NCBI GenBank assembly: GCA_017447625.1
Contig: JAFSNB010000039.1
Span: 102,237-166,236 of the forward strand
DNA length: 64,000 nt
Source of the DNA: Bacteroidaceae bacterium
GTDB taxonomy: Bacteria; Bacteroidota; Bacteroidia; Bacteroidales; Bacteroidaceae
Reading direction: 5' to 3'
The notes beneath the pieces are model-generated. The model searched no databases. It was given only the letters and a program-made list of their open reading frames with translations, and was not told the DNA's origin. A program made the translations under genes and the position numbers. Shown piece after piece: positions 41,405 to 49,867 of this stretch. Position 1 is the stretch's first letter. Each line of letters opens with the position of its first letter.

Positions 41405-43615
41405 TCAAACTCTACTGACTTCCTTCACCCCTCTCACCCCTTGGAGTTTGGTTATGAGTTGGCGGAGGCGGCTTGTGTCGTCGAGCATCACGGTGAGTGT
41501 GCCGCTGAAGAGGCCATCGTGACTGTCTATTGAAATGGAACGCAACAGAATTTTCTCATCCTTGGAGATGATGCTGGTGATGTTATTCACTATTCCGAGA
41601 TCATCCTGACCAACCACACGCAGGGTAATAGCATACTGTGAACCACCTTTTCCAGCCCAGCGGGCTTGCAGGATGCGGTAGCCGAAACGTTCGCGAAGAG
41701 CAGGCGCATTGGGGCAGTCGCAGCGATGCACCTTAATTCCTCCACCTGCGGTTACAAAGCCAAATACCTCATCGCCATATACAGGCTGGCAGCAGCGGGC
41801 AAGAGTGAAGTCCAATCCTTTGAGATTCTGATCAATGACCAGCACGTCACCCTTCTGAGCCATACGTTCTGTGTCATTCGGCATCACATACGAGCCGGCA
41901 CTCTGCGTCTGCTGCGGCTGCAACTCACCTCGGTCGAAACGCTGCTGAGTGGCGTATGTATCCAACACACGTGCAGCATCTAAAGTGCCGTCGGCCAACG
42001 CAACATAAAAGTCCGTAACTATCTTATAGCCAAGACGGTTCATAGTGTGCATTAGAGTGGCTTCGTCGTACTCCAGCTTGCGGTTTTTCATCTTCCGCTC
42101 CAGTTCTTCACGTGCGAAAGCCGCCTGACGGGTAGCCTGCTCCTTGAGGCTCTGGCGTATCTTGCTGCGAGCACGTGACGTCTTGGCATAAGTGAGCCAA
42201 TCCTGTTTCGGCTGCTGGTTCTGGTGAGTCATTATCTCCACCTGCTCGCCGCTCTGCAACTCGTGGCGCAGAGTGACCATCTTGCCGCCTACGCGTCCGC
42301 CTGTGCAGTGGTTTCCTACGTTCGTGTGTATAGCGTATGCGAAGTCAAGCACCGTAGCTCCTTTCGGCAGTTTGAACAAATCGCCACGTGGAGTGAACAC
42401 GAACACCTCGTCCTCATACAAATCCATACGGAACTGGTCCATAAGCTGCATATCATCGCCTGCCTCCAGTGCCTCACGAATGCTCTTCAGCCACTCCTCA
42501 ACACCAGCCTCTCCGCCCTTGACACCCTTATATCGCCAGTGGGCGGCCAGACCGCGCTCCGCAATCTCATCCATCCGCTCGGTACGAATCTGCACCTCAA
42601 CCCATTTCTGCTCCGGACCGAGCACCGTTATGTGCAGGCTCTCGTAACCGTTGCTCTTCGGCACGCTCAGCCAGTCACGCATACGTTTCGGATTGCTCTG
42701 GTACATGTCGGTGACGATGCTGAACGCCTGCCAGCAATGCAGCTTCTCCTTATCCCGCGGTGAGTCGAGTATGATGCGTATGGCGAAGAGGTCGTAGATG
42801 CCGCTGACGTCCGTGTGCTGCTTCTTCATCTTCTGCCAGATGCTGTGGATACTCTTCGTGCGTCCCTTCATGTGGAATTTCAGTCCGGCCGCCTCCAGCT
42901 TCTCTTTCACTGGCCCAATGAAGCGCTCTATGTAAGCATCTCGACTGCGTTTGGTTGCACTCAGTTCGTCTTTGATATGATAGTAAGCATCGTGCTCCAG
43001 ATATTTAAGCGACAAGTCTTCCAACTCGCTTTTCAGACGGTAGAGACCGAGCTTGTGAGCCAGCGGGGCATAGAGATAGGCGGCCTCCATAGACACTTTC
43101 TGGCGTGCCTCCTCGTTCTCGCTGTCTTTGATCTGACGCATCAGACACACGCGGTTCGCTATCATTATTAGTATTACGCGCATGTCAGATGCGAACGAGA
43201 GCAGCAGTCCCCGAAAATTCTCGCTCTGAACGCTCGGATTCTTGTCGTAGAGCTGGCGGATGCGGTTCAGACCGTGAACTATGAGAGCTACGTCGTCGCC
43301 GAACTCCTTGCGCACGTCTGCCTCGGTAATCACGCCCTCGGCAACGCTGGCAAAAAGCAACACGCCGAGTATGGCTCCGCGGGTCAGGCCAATTTCTGTG
43401 GCCACCACCATCGCCGTCTGCATGTCCAGGATGATGGGATTCATGTCGAAGGCGTTGCGCTGAAGGACTCCGGAAGAAGCCGCACGGACGAGAATCTCCT
43501 TCACCTTATGATAGTCGTTCGGGCGCAGCTCGTTCTTGGTGTACTCACTGAGTTGCCTGGTGAGTTCCGGAAGCTGCAAACGTTCCTCTTCGGTCAAGAA
43601 AACATGCTGTTCCAT
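41405..43615 (-). CDS. RelA/SpoT-family (p)ppGpp synthetase
   Basis: Makes the stringent-response alarmone (p)ppGpp. The 736-aa architecture is HD region (about 40-190), synthetase (about 235-370), TGS (about 395-455, VFVFTPRGDLFKLPKGATVL) and ACT (about 655-735). The synthetase is intact: GRTKSIHSIWQKMKKQ, IYDLFAIRIILD, PKSNGYESLHITV and EVQIRTERMDEIAERGLAAH. The HD hydrolase is degenerate: LLFASVAEG replaces the usual LLHDVVEDT, the first metal His is Asn59, and IANRVCLMR replaces ADRLHNMR. I infer a synthetase-only, RelA-like enzyme. Confidence 0.95.
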   Translation of the reverse strand: MEQHVFLTEEERLQLPELTRQLSEYTKNELRPNDYHKVKEILVRAASSGVLQRNAFDMNPIILDMQTAMVVATEIGLTRGAILGVLLFASVAEGVITEADVRKEFGDDVALIVHGLNRIRQLYDKNPSVQSENFRGLLLSFASDMRVILIMIANRVCLMRQIKDSENEEARQKVSMEAAYLYAPLAHKLGLYRLKSELEDLSLKYLEHDAYYHIKDELSATKRSRDAYIERFIGPVKEKLEAAGLKFHMKGRTKSIHSIWQKMKKQHTDVSGIYDLFAIRIILDSPRDKEKLHCWQAFSIVTDMYQSNPKRMRDWLSVPKSNGYESLHITVLGPEQKWVEVQIRTERMDEIAERGLAAHWRYKGVKGGEAGVEEWLKSIREALEAGDDMQLMDQFRMDLYEDEVFVFTPRGDLFKLPKGATVLDFAYAIHTNVGNHCTGGRVGGKMVTLRHELQSGEQVEIMTHQNQQPKQDWLTYAKTSRARSKIRQSLKEQATRQAAFAREELERKMKNRKLEYDEATLMHTMNRLGYKIVTDFYVALADGTLDAARVLDTYATQQRFDRGELQPQQTQSAGSYVMPNDTERMAQKGDVLVIDQNLKGLDFTLARCCQPVYGDEVFGFVTAGGGIKVHRCDCPNAPALRERFGYRILQARWAGKGGSQYAITLRVVGQDDLGIVNNITSIISKDEKILLRSISIDSHDGLFSGTLTVMLDDTSRLRQLITKLQGVRGVKEVSRV

Positions 43616-43668
43616 ATCTGAATTGTTAAGATTTTAATGCGAAGGTAGATATTTTTTCCGAAATATGA

Positions 43669-43697
43669 TTGGAGTTTTTAGTTTTTTAGTACTTTTG
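43669..43697 (+). promoter_or_regulatory. Promoter of the DUF4301 gene
   Basis: -33 TTG (43669-43671), 18-bp spacer, -7 TACTTTTG (43690-43697). Transcription would start near 43704, about 31 nt before the ATG. Confidence 0.6.
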
Positions 43698-43734
43698 GCC
43701 TCGAAAAAGCATCAATCACTAACAATTTATCACT

Positions 43735-45261
43735 ATGAACCGCACTTTCACCTCAGAAGACAGAAAACAATTGGCTCGCAAGGGCATCAGCGAACAGCAG
43801 GCTGAACGCCAGCTTGAACAGTTCCGGGAAGGCTTCCCCTATCTGCGTTTGCGTGGGGCTGCAGCCGTAGGAAACGGTATTCTGACTCCCTCCGATATCG
43901 AGTGTCAGGGATTTGTTGAAGCATGGGATGCATACAAGGCTGCCGGCCACCACATCACGAAATTCGTTCCGGCCAGCGGTGCTGCCAGCCGTATGTTCAA
44001 GAACATGTTCGAGTTCCGCGACGGAGACCACGATGTGCCACAGACAGATTTCGAGCGTGCTTATTTTGGAAACATACACAAATTCGCGTTCTTCCCCGCC
44101 TTGGACGAAGCCAGCAAGCGTCTGTATGCCAAAGGTGTGGATGAACTGATTGAAGATGGCAGTTACAAACAGGTGGCAGCAGCAATGCTGAATCCAGAAG
44201 GACTGAACTACGGACAGCTGCCCAAGGGACTGCTGCTGTTCCACACATATCCCGAGGGACCGCGCACTCCGCTCGAGGAGCATCTCGTGGAGGCCGCCCT
44301 CTATGCCGCTTCCGACGGACAGGCCGACGTTCACTTCACCGTTTCAGCCGAACACCGTCAGCTCTTCGAGGCTCTGGTGAAAGCCGTCCTGCCCGCATAC
44401 GAGAAGAAATTCAACATCAAATACCGCGTCTCCTTCTCCGAGCAGAAGCCGTCAACAGACACTCTGGCCGCCACCATGGACAACGAGCCTTTCCGCACGG
44501 CCAACGGCAGCCTACTCTTCCGTCCGGGCGGACACGGTGCTTTGATTCAGAATCTCTCCGACCTGCAGAGCGAGGTGGTATTCATTAAGAATATAGATAA
44601 TGTAGTGCCCGACCGTCTGAAACCCGCAACAACACTCTGGAAACAGGTCATTGCCGGCATTCTGGTTAGCCTTCAGCGCACGGCTTTCACCTATCTCGAG
44701 ATGCTCGACGAGGGCCGCTACGGGCAGGCTGAGCTGGACGAAATGTGCCGCTTTGTGCTCAACGACCTCTACTGCGACATTCCCGGTCTTGCTGATGCTG
44801 ACACCGAGACAAAGGTGGCCACCCTGCGCCGCAAACTCAACCGCCCGATGCGTGTATGCGGAGTGGTGAGAAACGTGGGAGAACCGGGCGGAGGCCCTTT
44901 CCTGGCATACAACCCCGACGGTTCTGTTAGTCTGCAGATTCTCGAATCATCGCAGATTGACACTCACAACCCCGCCTACATGAAGATGTTCACAGACGGC
45001 ACGCACTTCAATCCCGTTGATCTCGTCTGCGCCATCCGCGACTACAAGGGCAATCGTTTCGACCTGCCTCAGTATGTAGATCCTGCCACCGGCTTTATCT
45101 CCTTCAAGAGCAAGGACGGCAAGGAACTAAAAGCCCTGGAACTGCCCGGATTGTGGAACGGCGCAATGAGCGACTGGTCAACCGTCTTCGTTGAGGTTCC
45201 CCTTGAGACCTTCAATCCCGTAAAGACCGTCAACGACCTGCTCCGCGAACAACACCAGTAA
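43735..45261 (+). CDS. DUF4301 family protein
   Basis: A 508-aa cytoplasmic protein of unknown biochemical function. It matches the Bacteroidetes DUF4301 family as I recall it: RKQLARKGISEQQAERQLEQ, KFVPASGAASRMFKNMFEF, LLFRPGGHGALIQNLSDL, VVFIKNIDNVVPDRLKP, and RVCGVVRNVGEPGGGPFLAY. The GASGAASRMF-type and RPGGHGAL motifs look like a nucleotidyltransferase or sugar-phosphate-binding fold, but this is a guess. It is a single-gene transcript, with a long inverted repeat 45 bp after its stop. Confidence 0.9.
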   Translation: MNRTFTSEDRKQLARKGISEQQAERQLEQFREGFPYLRLRGAAAVGNGILTPSDIECQGFVEAWDAYKAAGHHITKFVPASGAASRMFKNMFEFRDGDHDVPQTDFERAYFGNIHKFAFFPALDEASKRLYAKGVDELIEDGSYKQVAAAMLNPEGLNYGQLPKGLLLFHTYPEGPRTPLEEHLVEAALYAASDGQADVHFTVSAEHRQLFEALVKAVLPAYEKKFNIKYRVSFSEQKPSTDTLAATMDNEPFRTANGSLLFRPGGHGALIQNLSDLQSEVVFIKNIDNVVPDRLKPATTLWKQVIAGILVSLQRTAFTYLEMLDEGRYGQAELDEMCRFVLNDLYCDIPGLADADTETKVATLRRKLNRPMRVCGVVRNVGEPGGGPFLAYNPDGSVSLQILESSQIDTHNPAYMKMFTDGTHFNPVDLVCAIRDYKGNRFDLPQYVDPATGFISFKSKDGKELKALELPGLWNGAMSDWSTVFVEVPLETFNPVKTVNDLLREQHQ

Positions 45262-45305
45262 TAATAACGAACACGGATTGCACGGCTTGAGTTCTGAAAC
45301 GAATA

Positions 45306-45375
45306 TGAATAATATGAATAATTTTCCCCACCAATTAGAATAATATTTTATGGAGTAGATTATTCATATTATTCA
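45306..45375. repeat. 17-bp perfect inverted repeat, probable terminator
   Basis: TGAATAATATGAATAAT (45306-45322) and its exact complement (45359-45375) flank a 36-nt loop that starts with TTTCCCC. It may end the DUF4301 transcript. The following 270 bp up to the Crp/Fnr gene hold no gene, only AT-rich sequence and short-period CTTAAACCC and ACTCTAAACT repeats (45533-45640). Confidence 0.6.
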
Positions 45376-45644
45376 CATTTTTTCAGTAATATTAAAACAA
45401 CGGATTACGCGGATTAAACGGATTATTATCCAACATTAATTGCCATTAATTGACCCGTTAAAATATCATTACTGAATAATTATATGGACAAACCAATGGT
45501 AATTATATGTTAAAAATCTAAAGCACCGCGCCAGTTCTTAAACCCCTAAACTTCTTAAACCCCTTAACCCCCTTAAACTGACTTTAGTCCTTAGACTATA
45601 AACTCTTAAACTGACTCTAAACTCTAAACTCTCAACTTTAAAGC

Positions 45645-46367
45645 CTACCCTAATCGCGAAATCTTCTCTAATCGGTTGATGTCGATGAGCTTAATCTTGC
45701 GCCCGTCGATAGCTACGATTTTCTCTGCTGCAAATCCGGAGAGAGTGCGTATGGCGTTGGCTGTGGTCATGTTCGAGAAGTTAGCCAGATCCTCGCGACT
45801 GAGATAAATGCTGAGGGTGCTTTCATCCTCCTCCAGTCCGTATTTGTCCTTGAGGAAAAGCAGGGATTCTGCCAGTCGTCCCTGCAGATGCTTCTGGGTC
45901 AGATTCACCGTGCGCTCGTCGGCACGTCCCAGACCGAGCGACAGCTCCTGGATGAAGAACCACCCAAGCTCCGGATTCATCCTCACCAGTTTGATTATGG
46001 TGTCTATCGGAATCTGAGCCAGAATCGATGTCTCAAAGGCAGAGGCCGAAGTGACGTATTTCTGACCTGCAAAAGCTGCGCGGTAACCGAAATATTCCAC
46101 CGGCTTCACCACCCTGACAATCTGCGTGCGCCCCCCCACTCCGTTCTTGAACACCTTAACCTTTCCGGCAATCAGGCAGAACAGATAAACGGGTACGTCC
46201 CCCTCTTTGAACACGCACTCGTTTTTCTTCAAAATACGTATGGAAATGCTCTGTGCGAAGAGTTCTTTCTGCTCATCGCTCAAAGTGTCTGCGATGGATG
46301 CCAATTTTGGCATTACATCCTTTATTGAAGTGCTCTTTCGAGACATTTTTCTTTGTGGGAGTTGCAT
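45645..46367 (-). CDS. Crp/Fnr-family transcriptional regulator
   Basis: A 240-aa regulator (233 aa if the ATG at 46346 is used). The cyclic-nucleotide-binding-type barrel (about 35-145) has VFKEGDVPVYLFCLIAGKVK and VKPVEYFGYRAAFAG. The C-terminal winged helix (about 160-235) has LSREDLANFSNMTTANAIRT as its recognition region. No N-terminal Cys cluster is present, so it is not an Fnr-type oxygen sensor. The ligand is unknown. It diverges from the glycogen operon, with about 140 bp between the starts, so it might control that operon. Confidence 0.93.
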   Translation of the reverse strand: MQLPQRKMSRKSTSIKDVMPKLASIADTLSDEQKELFAQSISIRILKKNECVFKEGDVPVYLFCLIAGKVKVFKNGVGGRTQIVRVVKPVEYFGYRAAFAGQKYVTSASAFETSILAQIPIDTIIKLVRMNPELGWFFIQELSLGLGRADERTVNLTQKHLQGRLAESLLFLKDKYGLEEDESTLSIYLSREDLANFSNMTTANAIRTLSGFAAEKIVAIDGRKIKLIDINRLEKISRLG

Positions 46368-46386
46368 AATATTATGTTTTTCGGCA

Positions 46387-46394
46387 CAAAATTA
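46387..46394 (-). promoter_or_regulatory. Candidate -7 element of the Crp/Fnr gene
   Basis: The minus strand reads TAATTTTG, 20 bp upstream of ATG 46367. Confidence 0.5.
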
Positions 46395-46458
46395 GGGAAA
46401 ATACTTCATTCTGCTATCTTTTTTCGCCAAAATATTTTCTCAGATGTGAAATTTAGCG

Positions 46459-46466
46459 TATTTTTG
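46459..46466 (+). promoter_or_regulatory. Candidate -7 element of the glycogen genes
   Basis: TATTTTTG, 41 bp upstream of the debranching-enzyme ATG; no clear -33 box. Confidence 0.45.
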
Positions 46467-46506
46467 GAGAGAAAATCAGTAAAATCATTACCTAATCAAT
46501 CATCTT

Positions 46507-48450
46507 ATGAGTTATTTACAGTTTGACAAGACTCTGATGACTAACCTTGAAGAGGCGTTGAAGAAGGAAGTTCTGCGCTCTAACCGAAGCGGCGCATATT
46601 CCTGCTCAACCATCTTGGATTGCAACACACGCAAGTATCACGGCTTGCTCGTTGTGCCGGTGCCCGAACTCGACGATGAGAACCACGTTCTGCTCTCATC
46701 GCTCGACTGCACTGTGATCCAGCATGGTGCTGAATTCAACCTCGGATTGCACAAGTATCAGGGAGACAACTACAGCCCGCGCGGTCACAAGTACATCCGT
46801 GAATATGACTGTCAGCAGGTGCCCACTACTATCTACCGCGTGGGGGGTGTTATTCTGAAGCGAGAACTTATGTTCCAGCATTTTGAGGACCGCGTATTCA
46901 TCCGCTACACTCTGCTCGATGCACACAGCAAGACTACTCTGCGTCTGCAACCTTGGCTCGCCTTCCGCAGCGTTCGCGAGTTCACACACGAGAATTCCCG
47001 TGCCAACCGCGACTACCAAGAGATAAAAAACGGCATCAAGACATGTATGTATCCAGGCTATCCTGAGCTCTATATGCAGCTATCCAAGAAAGCAGAGTGG
47101 GTGTTCCGTCCCGACTGGTACCGGGGTGTCGAATACCCCAAGGAGCAGGAGCGTGGCTACTCATCCAACGAAGACCTCTATGTTCCCGGCTACTTCGAGT
47201 TCAACATCAAGAAGGGAGAGAGCGTCATATTCTCTGCCGGACTCTCGGAAATAAAAACCAGCGAACTGCCCAAGATATGCGACTTCGAAGTCGGTGTCCG
47301 CACTCCACGCGACAACTTCTACCACTGCCTCGTCAACTCCGCACACCAGTTCCTGATGCGGCGAGACGGCGAGAGCTACATCCTGGCCGGATATCCGTGG
47401 TTCAAGTGCCGCGCCCGCGACCTCTTCATCAGTCTCCCGGGCCTCACACTTACCAACGGCGAGCTCGACCACTACGAAGAGGTGATGCACACAGCCGAGA
47501 AGGGCATTCGCGAATTCATCGGAGACAAGCCCCTCAGCGTGCACATCTACGAGATGGAACACCCCGATGTGCTTCTTTGGGCCATCTGGTGCATACAGCA
47601 GTACGGACGTTTCGTCTCCATGCCCAAGTGCATCGAGAAATACGGACAGCTGCTGCGCGACATCATGGATTACATCCTCGATGGCAAGCACACCAACATC
47701 TATCTCCACGAGAACGGACTCATCTATTGCAACGGGCGCGAGAAAGCCATCACATGGATGAACTCCTCCGCCAACGGACGTCCCATTGTGCCGCGCTCCG
47801 GATATATCGTTGAGTTCAACGCACTCTGGTACAACGCACTCTGCTTCGCCGCACAGGTGTACCGCACCATGAACAACGAGGCTGCTGCCGCACAGCTCGA
47901 GAAGATTGCAGAGAAGACCAAGGCTGCCTTCGTCGCCACCTTCCTCAACGAATACGGCTATCTGCTCGACTACGTTGACGGCACCATGATGGACTGGAGC
48001 GTTCGCCCGAACATGATCTTCGCCGTGGCCCTCGACTATTCACCACTCGATGCCAAGCAGAAGAAAGGCATTCTCGACATGTGCACCAAGGAGCTGCTCA
48101 CACCCAAGGGTCTGCGCACTCTCTCACCGAAGAGCGGCGGATACAACCCGATGTACGTCGGCCCGCAGTCGCAGCGTGACTATGCCTACCATCAGGGAAC
48201 AGCATGGCCCTGGCTCGCCGGATTCTACATGGAAGCCTGCCTCCGCGTCTATGGACGTTCGAAAGTGGGCTTCGTTGAGCGCCAGCTCGTGGGCTACGAG
48301 GAGGAACTCTTCTACCACTGCATCGGCACAATTCCCGAGGTGTTCGACGGCAACCCGCCCTTCCACGGTCGCGGCGCCATGAGCTTCGCCATGAACGTGG
48401 CCGAGATCATGCGCGTAGTGAAACTGCTGGATAAATATAATATGGAGTAA
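46507..48450 (+). CDS. Amylo-alpha-1,6-glucosidase (GH133) glycogen debranching enzyme
   Basis: Removes alpha-1,6 branches in glycogen turnover. The N-terminal beta domain (about 10-235) starts with EVLRSNRSGAYSCSTILDCN and TRKYHGLLV, the typical GDE entry motif. The C-terminal alpha/alpha barrel (about 270-640) has YILAGYPWFKCRARDLFISL, TWMNSSANGRPIVPRSGYIV, MMDWSVRPNMIFAVALDYSP and DYAYHQGTAWPWLAGFY. The length of 647 aa is normal. It is followed in order by a glycogen-synthase-like GT4 gene and a GH57 gene, a trio found in many Bacteroidales. Confidence 0.95.
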   Translation: MSYLQFDKTLMTNLEEALKKEVLRSNRSGAYSCSTILDCNTRKYHGLLVVPVPELDDENHVLLSSLDCTVIQHGAEFNLGLHKYQGDNYSPRGHKYIREYDCQQVPTTIYRVGGVILKRELMFQHFEDRVFIRYTLLDAHSKTTLRLQPWLAFRSVREFTHENSRANRDYQEIKNGIKTCMYPGYPELYMQLSKKAEWVFRPDWYRGVEYPKEQERGYSSNEDLYVPGYFEFNIKKGESVIFSAGLSEIKTSELPKICDFEVGVRTPRDNFYHCLVNSAHQFLMRRDGESYILAGYPWFKCRARDLFISLPGLTLTNGELDHYEEVMHTAEKGIREFIGDKPLSVHIYEMEHPDVLLWAIWCIQQYGRFVSMPKCIEKYGQLLRDIMDYILDGKHTNIYLHENGLIYCNGREKAITWMNSSANGRPIVPRSGYIVEFNALWYNALCFAAQVYRTMNNEAAAAQLEKIAEKTKAAFVATFLNEYGYLLDYVDGTMMDWSVRPNMIFAVALDYSPLDAKQKKGILDMCTKELLTPKGLRTLSPKSGGYNPMYVGPQSQRDYAYHQGTAWPWLAGFYMEACLRVYGRSKVGFVERQLVGYEEELFYHCIGTIPEVFDGNPPFHGRGAMSFAMNVAEIMRVVKLLDKYNME

Positions 48451-48476
48451 GGAAAACTCCCGCGACAAGAAACTTC

Positions 48477-48514
48477 ATTATAAACTTTAAACATTAAACT
48501 TTAAACATCATATT
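48477..48514 (+). repeat. TTTAAAC repeats before the GT4 gene
   Basis: TATAAACTTTAAACATTAAA then CTTTAAACATCA, directly before the start codon. A similar run precedes the GH57 gene (49828-49864) and another lies at 23039-23060. Confidence 0.7.
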
Positions 48515-49789
48515 ATGAAAGTATTAATGTTCGGATGGGAGTATCCTCCTCACGTATTCGGAGGACTGGCAACGGCCAACTTCGGTATCACCGAAGGCCT
48601 TCACGCACAGGGCGACATGGACATCACCCTCTGCCTGCCGCGCCCCTTCGGAGACGAACCACGCACCAGTTGCAACATCATCGGCATGAATTGCGTGCCT
48701 ATAGCCTGGCGCGACGTGCAATGGGATTTCGTCAACAGCCGCATAGGCAACATCATGAATCCCGATGACTACTATCGCTTCCGCGACCATGTGTATGCCG
48801 ACTTCAACTACATGCACGTCAACGACCTCGGATGCATGGAGTTCGCTGGCGGTTACCCCGGCAACCTGCAGGAGGAAATCAACAACTACTCCATCATCGC
48901 AGGCGTTGTCGCACGCGCAGAACAGTTTGATATTATACACGCCCACGACTGGCTCACCTACCCTGCCGGCATTCACGCCAAGCAGGTCAGCGGCAAACCC
49001 CTCGTGATCCACGTGCACGCCACTGACTTCGACCGCTCACGCGGCAACGTGAACCCCACCGTCTATGGCATCGAGCGCAACGGCATGGACCACGCCGACT
49101 GCATCATGTGCGTCAGCGAACTCACCCGTCAGACCGTCATCAACCACTACGGTCAGGATCCCGCCAAGTGCTTCGCCATGCATAACGCCGTGTATCCACT
49201 CAAGGCTGAGCTGCAGGAGATCGTGGACAAGCGCATACCCTACAAAGACCGCAAGGAGAAGGTCGTCACCTTCCTCGGACGCATCACCATGCAGAAAGGA
49301 CCTGAGTACTTCATCGAAGCCGCCAAGCGCGTGCTCGACCGCACTCAGAACGTCCGCTTCTGCTTTGCCGGATCGGGCGACATGATGAACGCCATGATCG
49401 AGATGGCTGCAGCCTACGGCATAGCCGACCGCTGCCACTTCCCCGGCTTCATGAAAGGCAAGCAGGTGTTCGAGATCTTCCGCGACAGCGACGTCTATGT
49501 GATGCCCTCCGTCTCAGAGCCCTTCGGCATTTCTCCACTGGAGGCCATGCAGAGCGGTGTTCCCAGCATCATCTCCAAGCAGAGCGGCTGTGCCGAGATC
49601 CTCGACAAATGCATCAAGACCGACTACTGGGACATCGACGCCATGGCCGACGCCATGTACAGTCTCTGCACCAACGAGGGCCTCTACGAGTACCTCCAGG
49701 TCGAGGGAAAGAAAGAGGTCGATGGCATCACCTGGGAGAAGGTCGGACAGCGCATCCGCAAGCTCTACGAGCAGTGCCTCTCAAAATAG
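48515..49789 (+). CDS. GT4 glycosyltransferase, glycogen-synthase-like
   Basis: Probably elongates glycogen from a nucleotide-activated glucose. The 424-aa GT-B fold has an N-terminal MKVLMFGWEYPPHVFGGLAT (Lys-x-Gly-Gly-type loop replaced by FGGLAT), HVHATDFDRSR, and the C-terminal donor site VTFLGRITMQKGPEYFIEAA and SEPFGISPLEAMQSGVPSII, where the EX7E motif is intact. It is shorter than bacterial GlgA (about 480 aa) and closer to archaeal/Bacteroidetes GT4 glycogen synthases. It is 64 bp after the debranching enzyme. Confidence 0.9.
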   Translation: MKVLMFGWEYPPHVFGGLATANFGITEGLHAQGDMDITLCLPRPFGDEPRTSCNIIGMNCVPIAWRDVQWDFVNSRIGNIMNPDDYYRFRDHVYADFNYMHVNDLGCMEFAGGYPGNLQEEINNYSIIAGVVARAEQFDIIHAHDWLTYPAGIHAKQVSGKPLVIHVHATDFDRSRGNVNPTVYGIERNGMDHADCIMCVSELTRQTVINHYGQDPAKCFAMHNAVYPLKAELQEIVDKRIPYKDRKEKVVTFLGRITMQKGPEYFIEAAKRVLDRTQNVRFCFAGSGDMMNAMIEMAAAYGIADRCHFPGFMKGKQVFEIFRDSDVYVMPSVSEPFGISPLEAMQSGVPSIISKQSGCAEILDKCIKTDYWDIDAMADAMYSLCTNEGLYEYLQVEGKKEVDGITWEKVGQRIRKLYEQCLSK

Positions 49790-49794
49790 GCCAC

Positions 49795-49864
49795 CGTGCC
49801 CCTCCCACAGGGAGGAGGCCCTCAACAAACTTTAAACCTTAAACGTTAAACTTTAAACTTAAAC
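49795..49864 (+). repeat. Palindrome plus TTTAAAC repeats before the GH57 gene
   Basis: A palindromic unit GTGCCCCTCCCACAGGGAGG (49795-49822) follows the GT4 stop. CAAACTTTAAACCTTAAACG then TTAAACTTTAAACTTAAAC leads to the GH57 ATG. Confidence 0.7.
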
Positions 49865-49867
49865 AAT

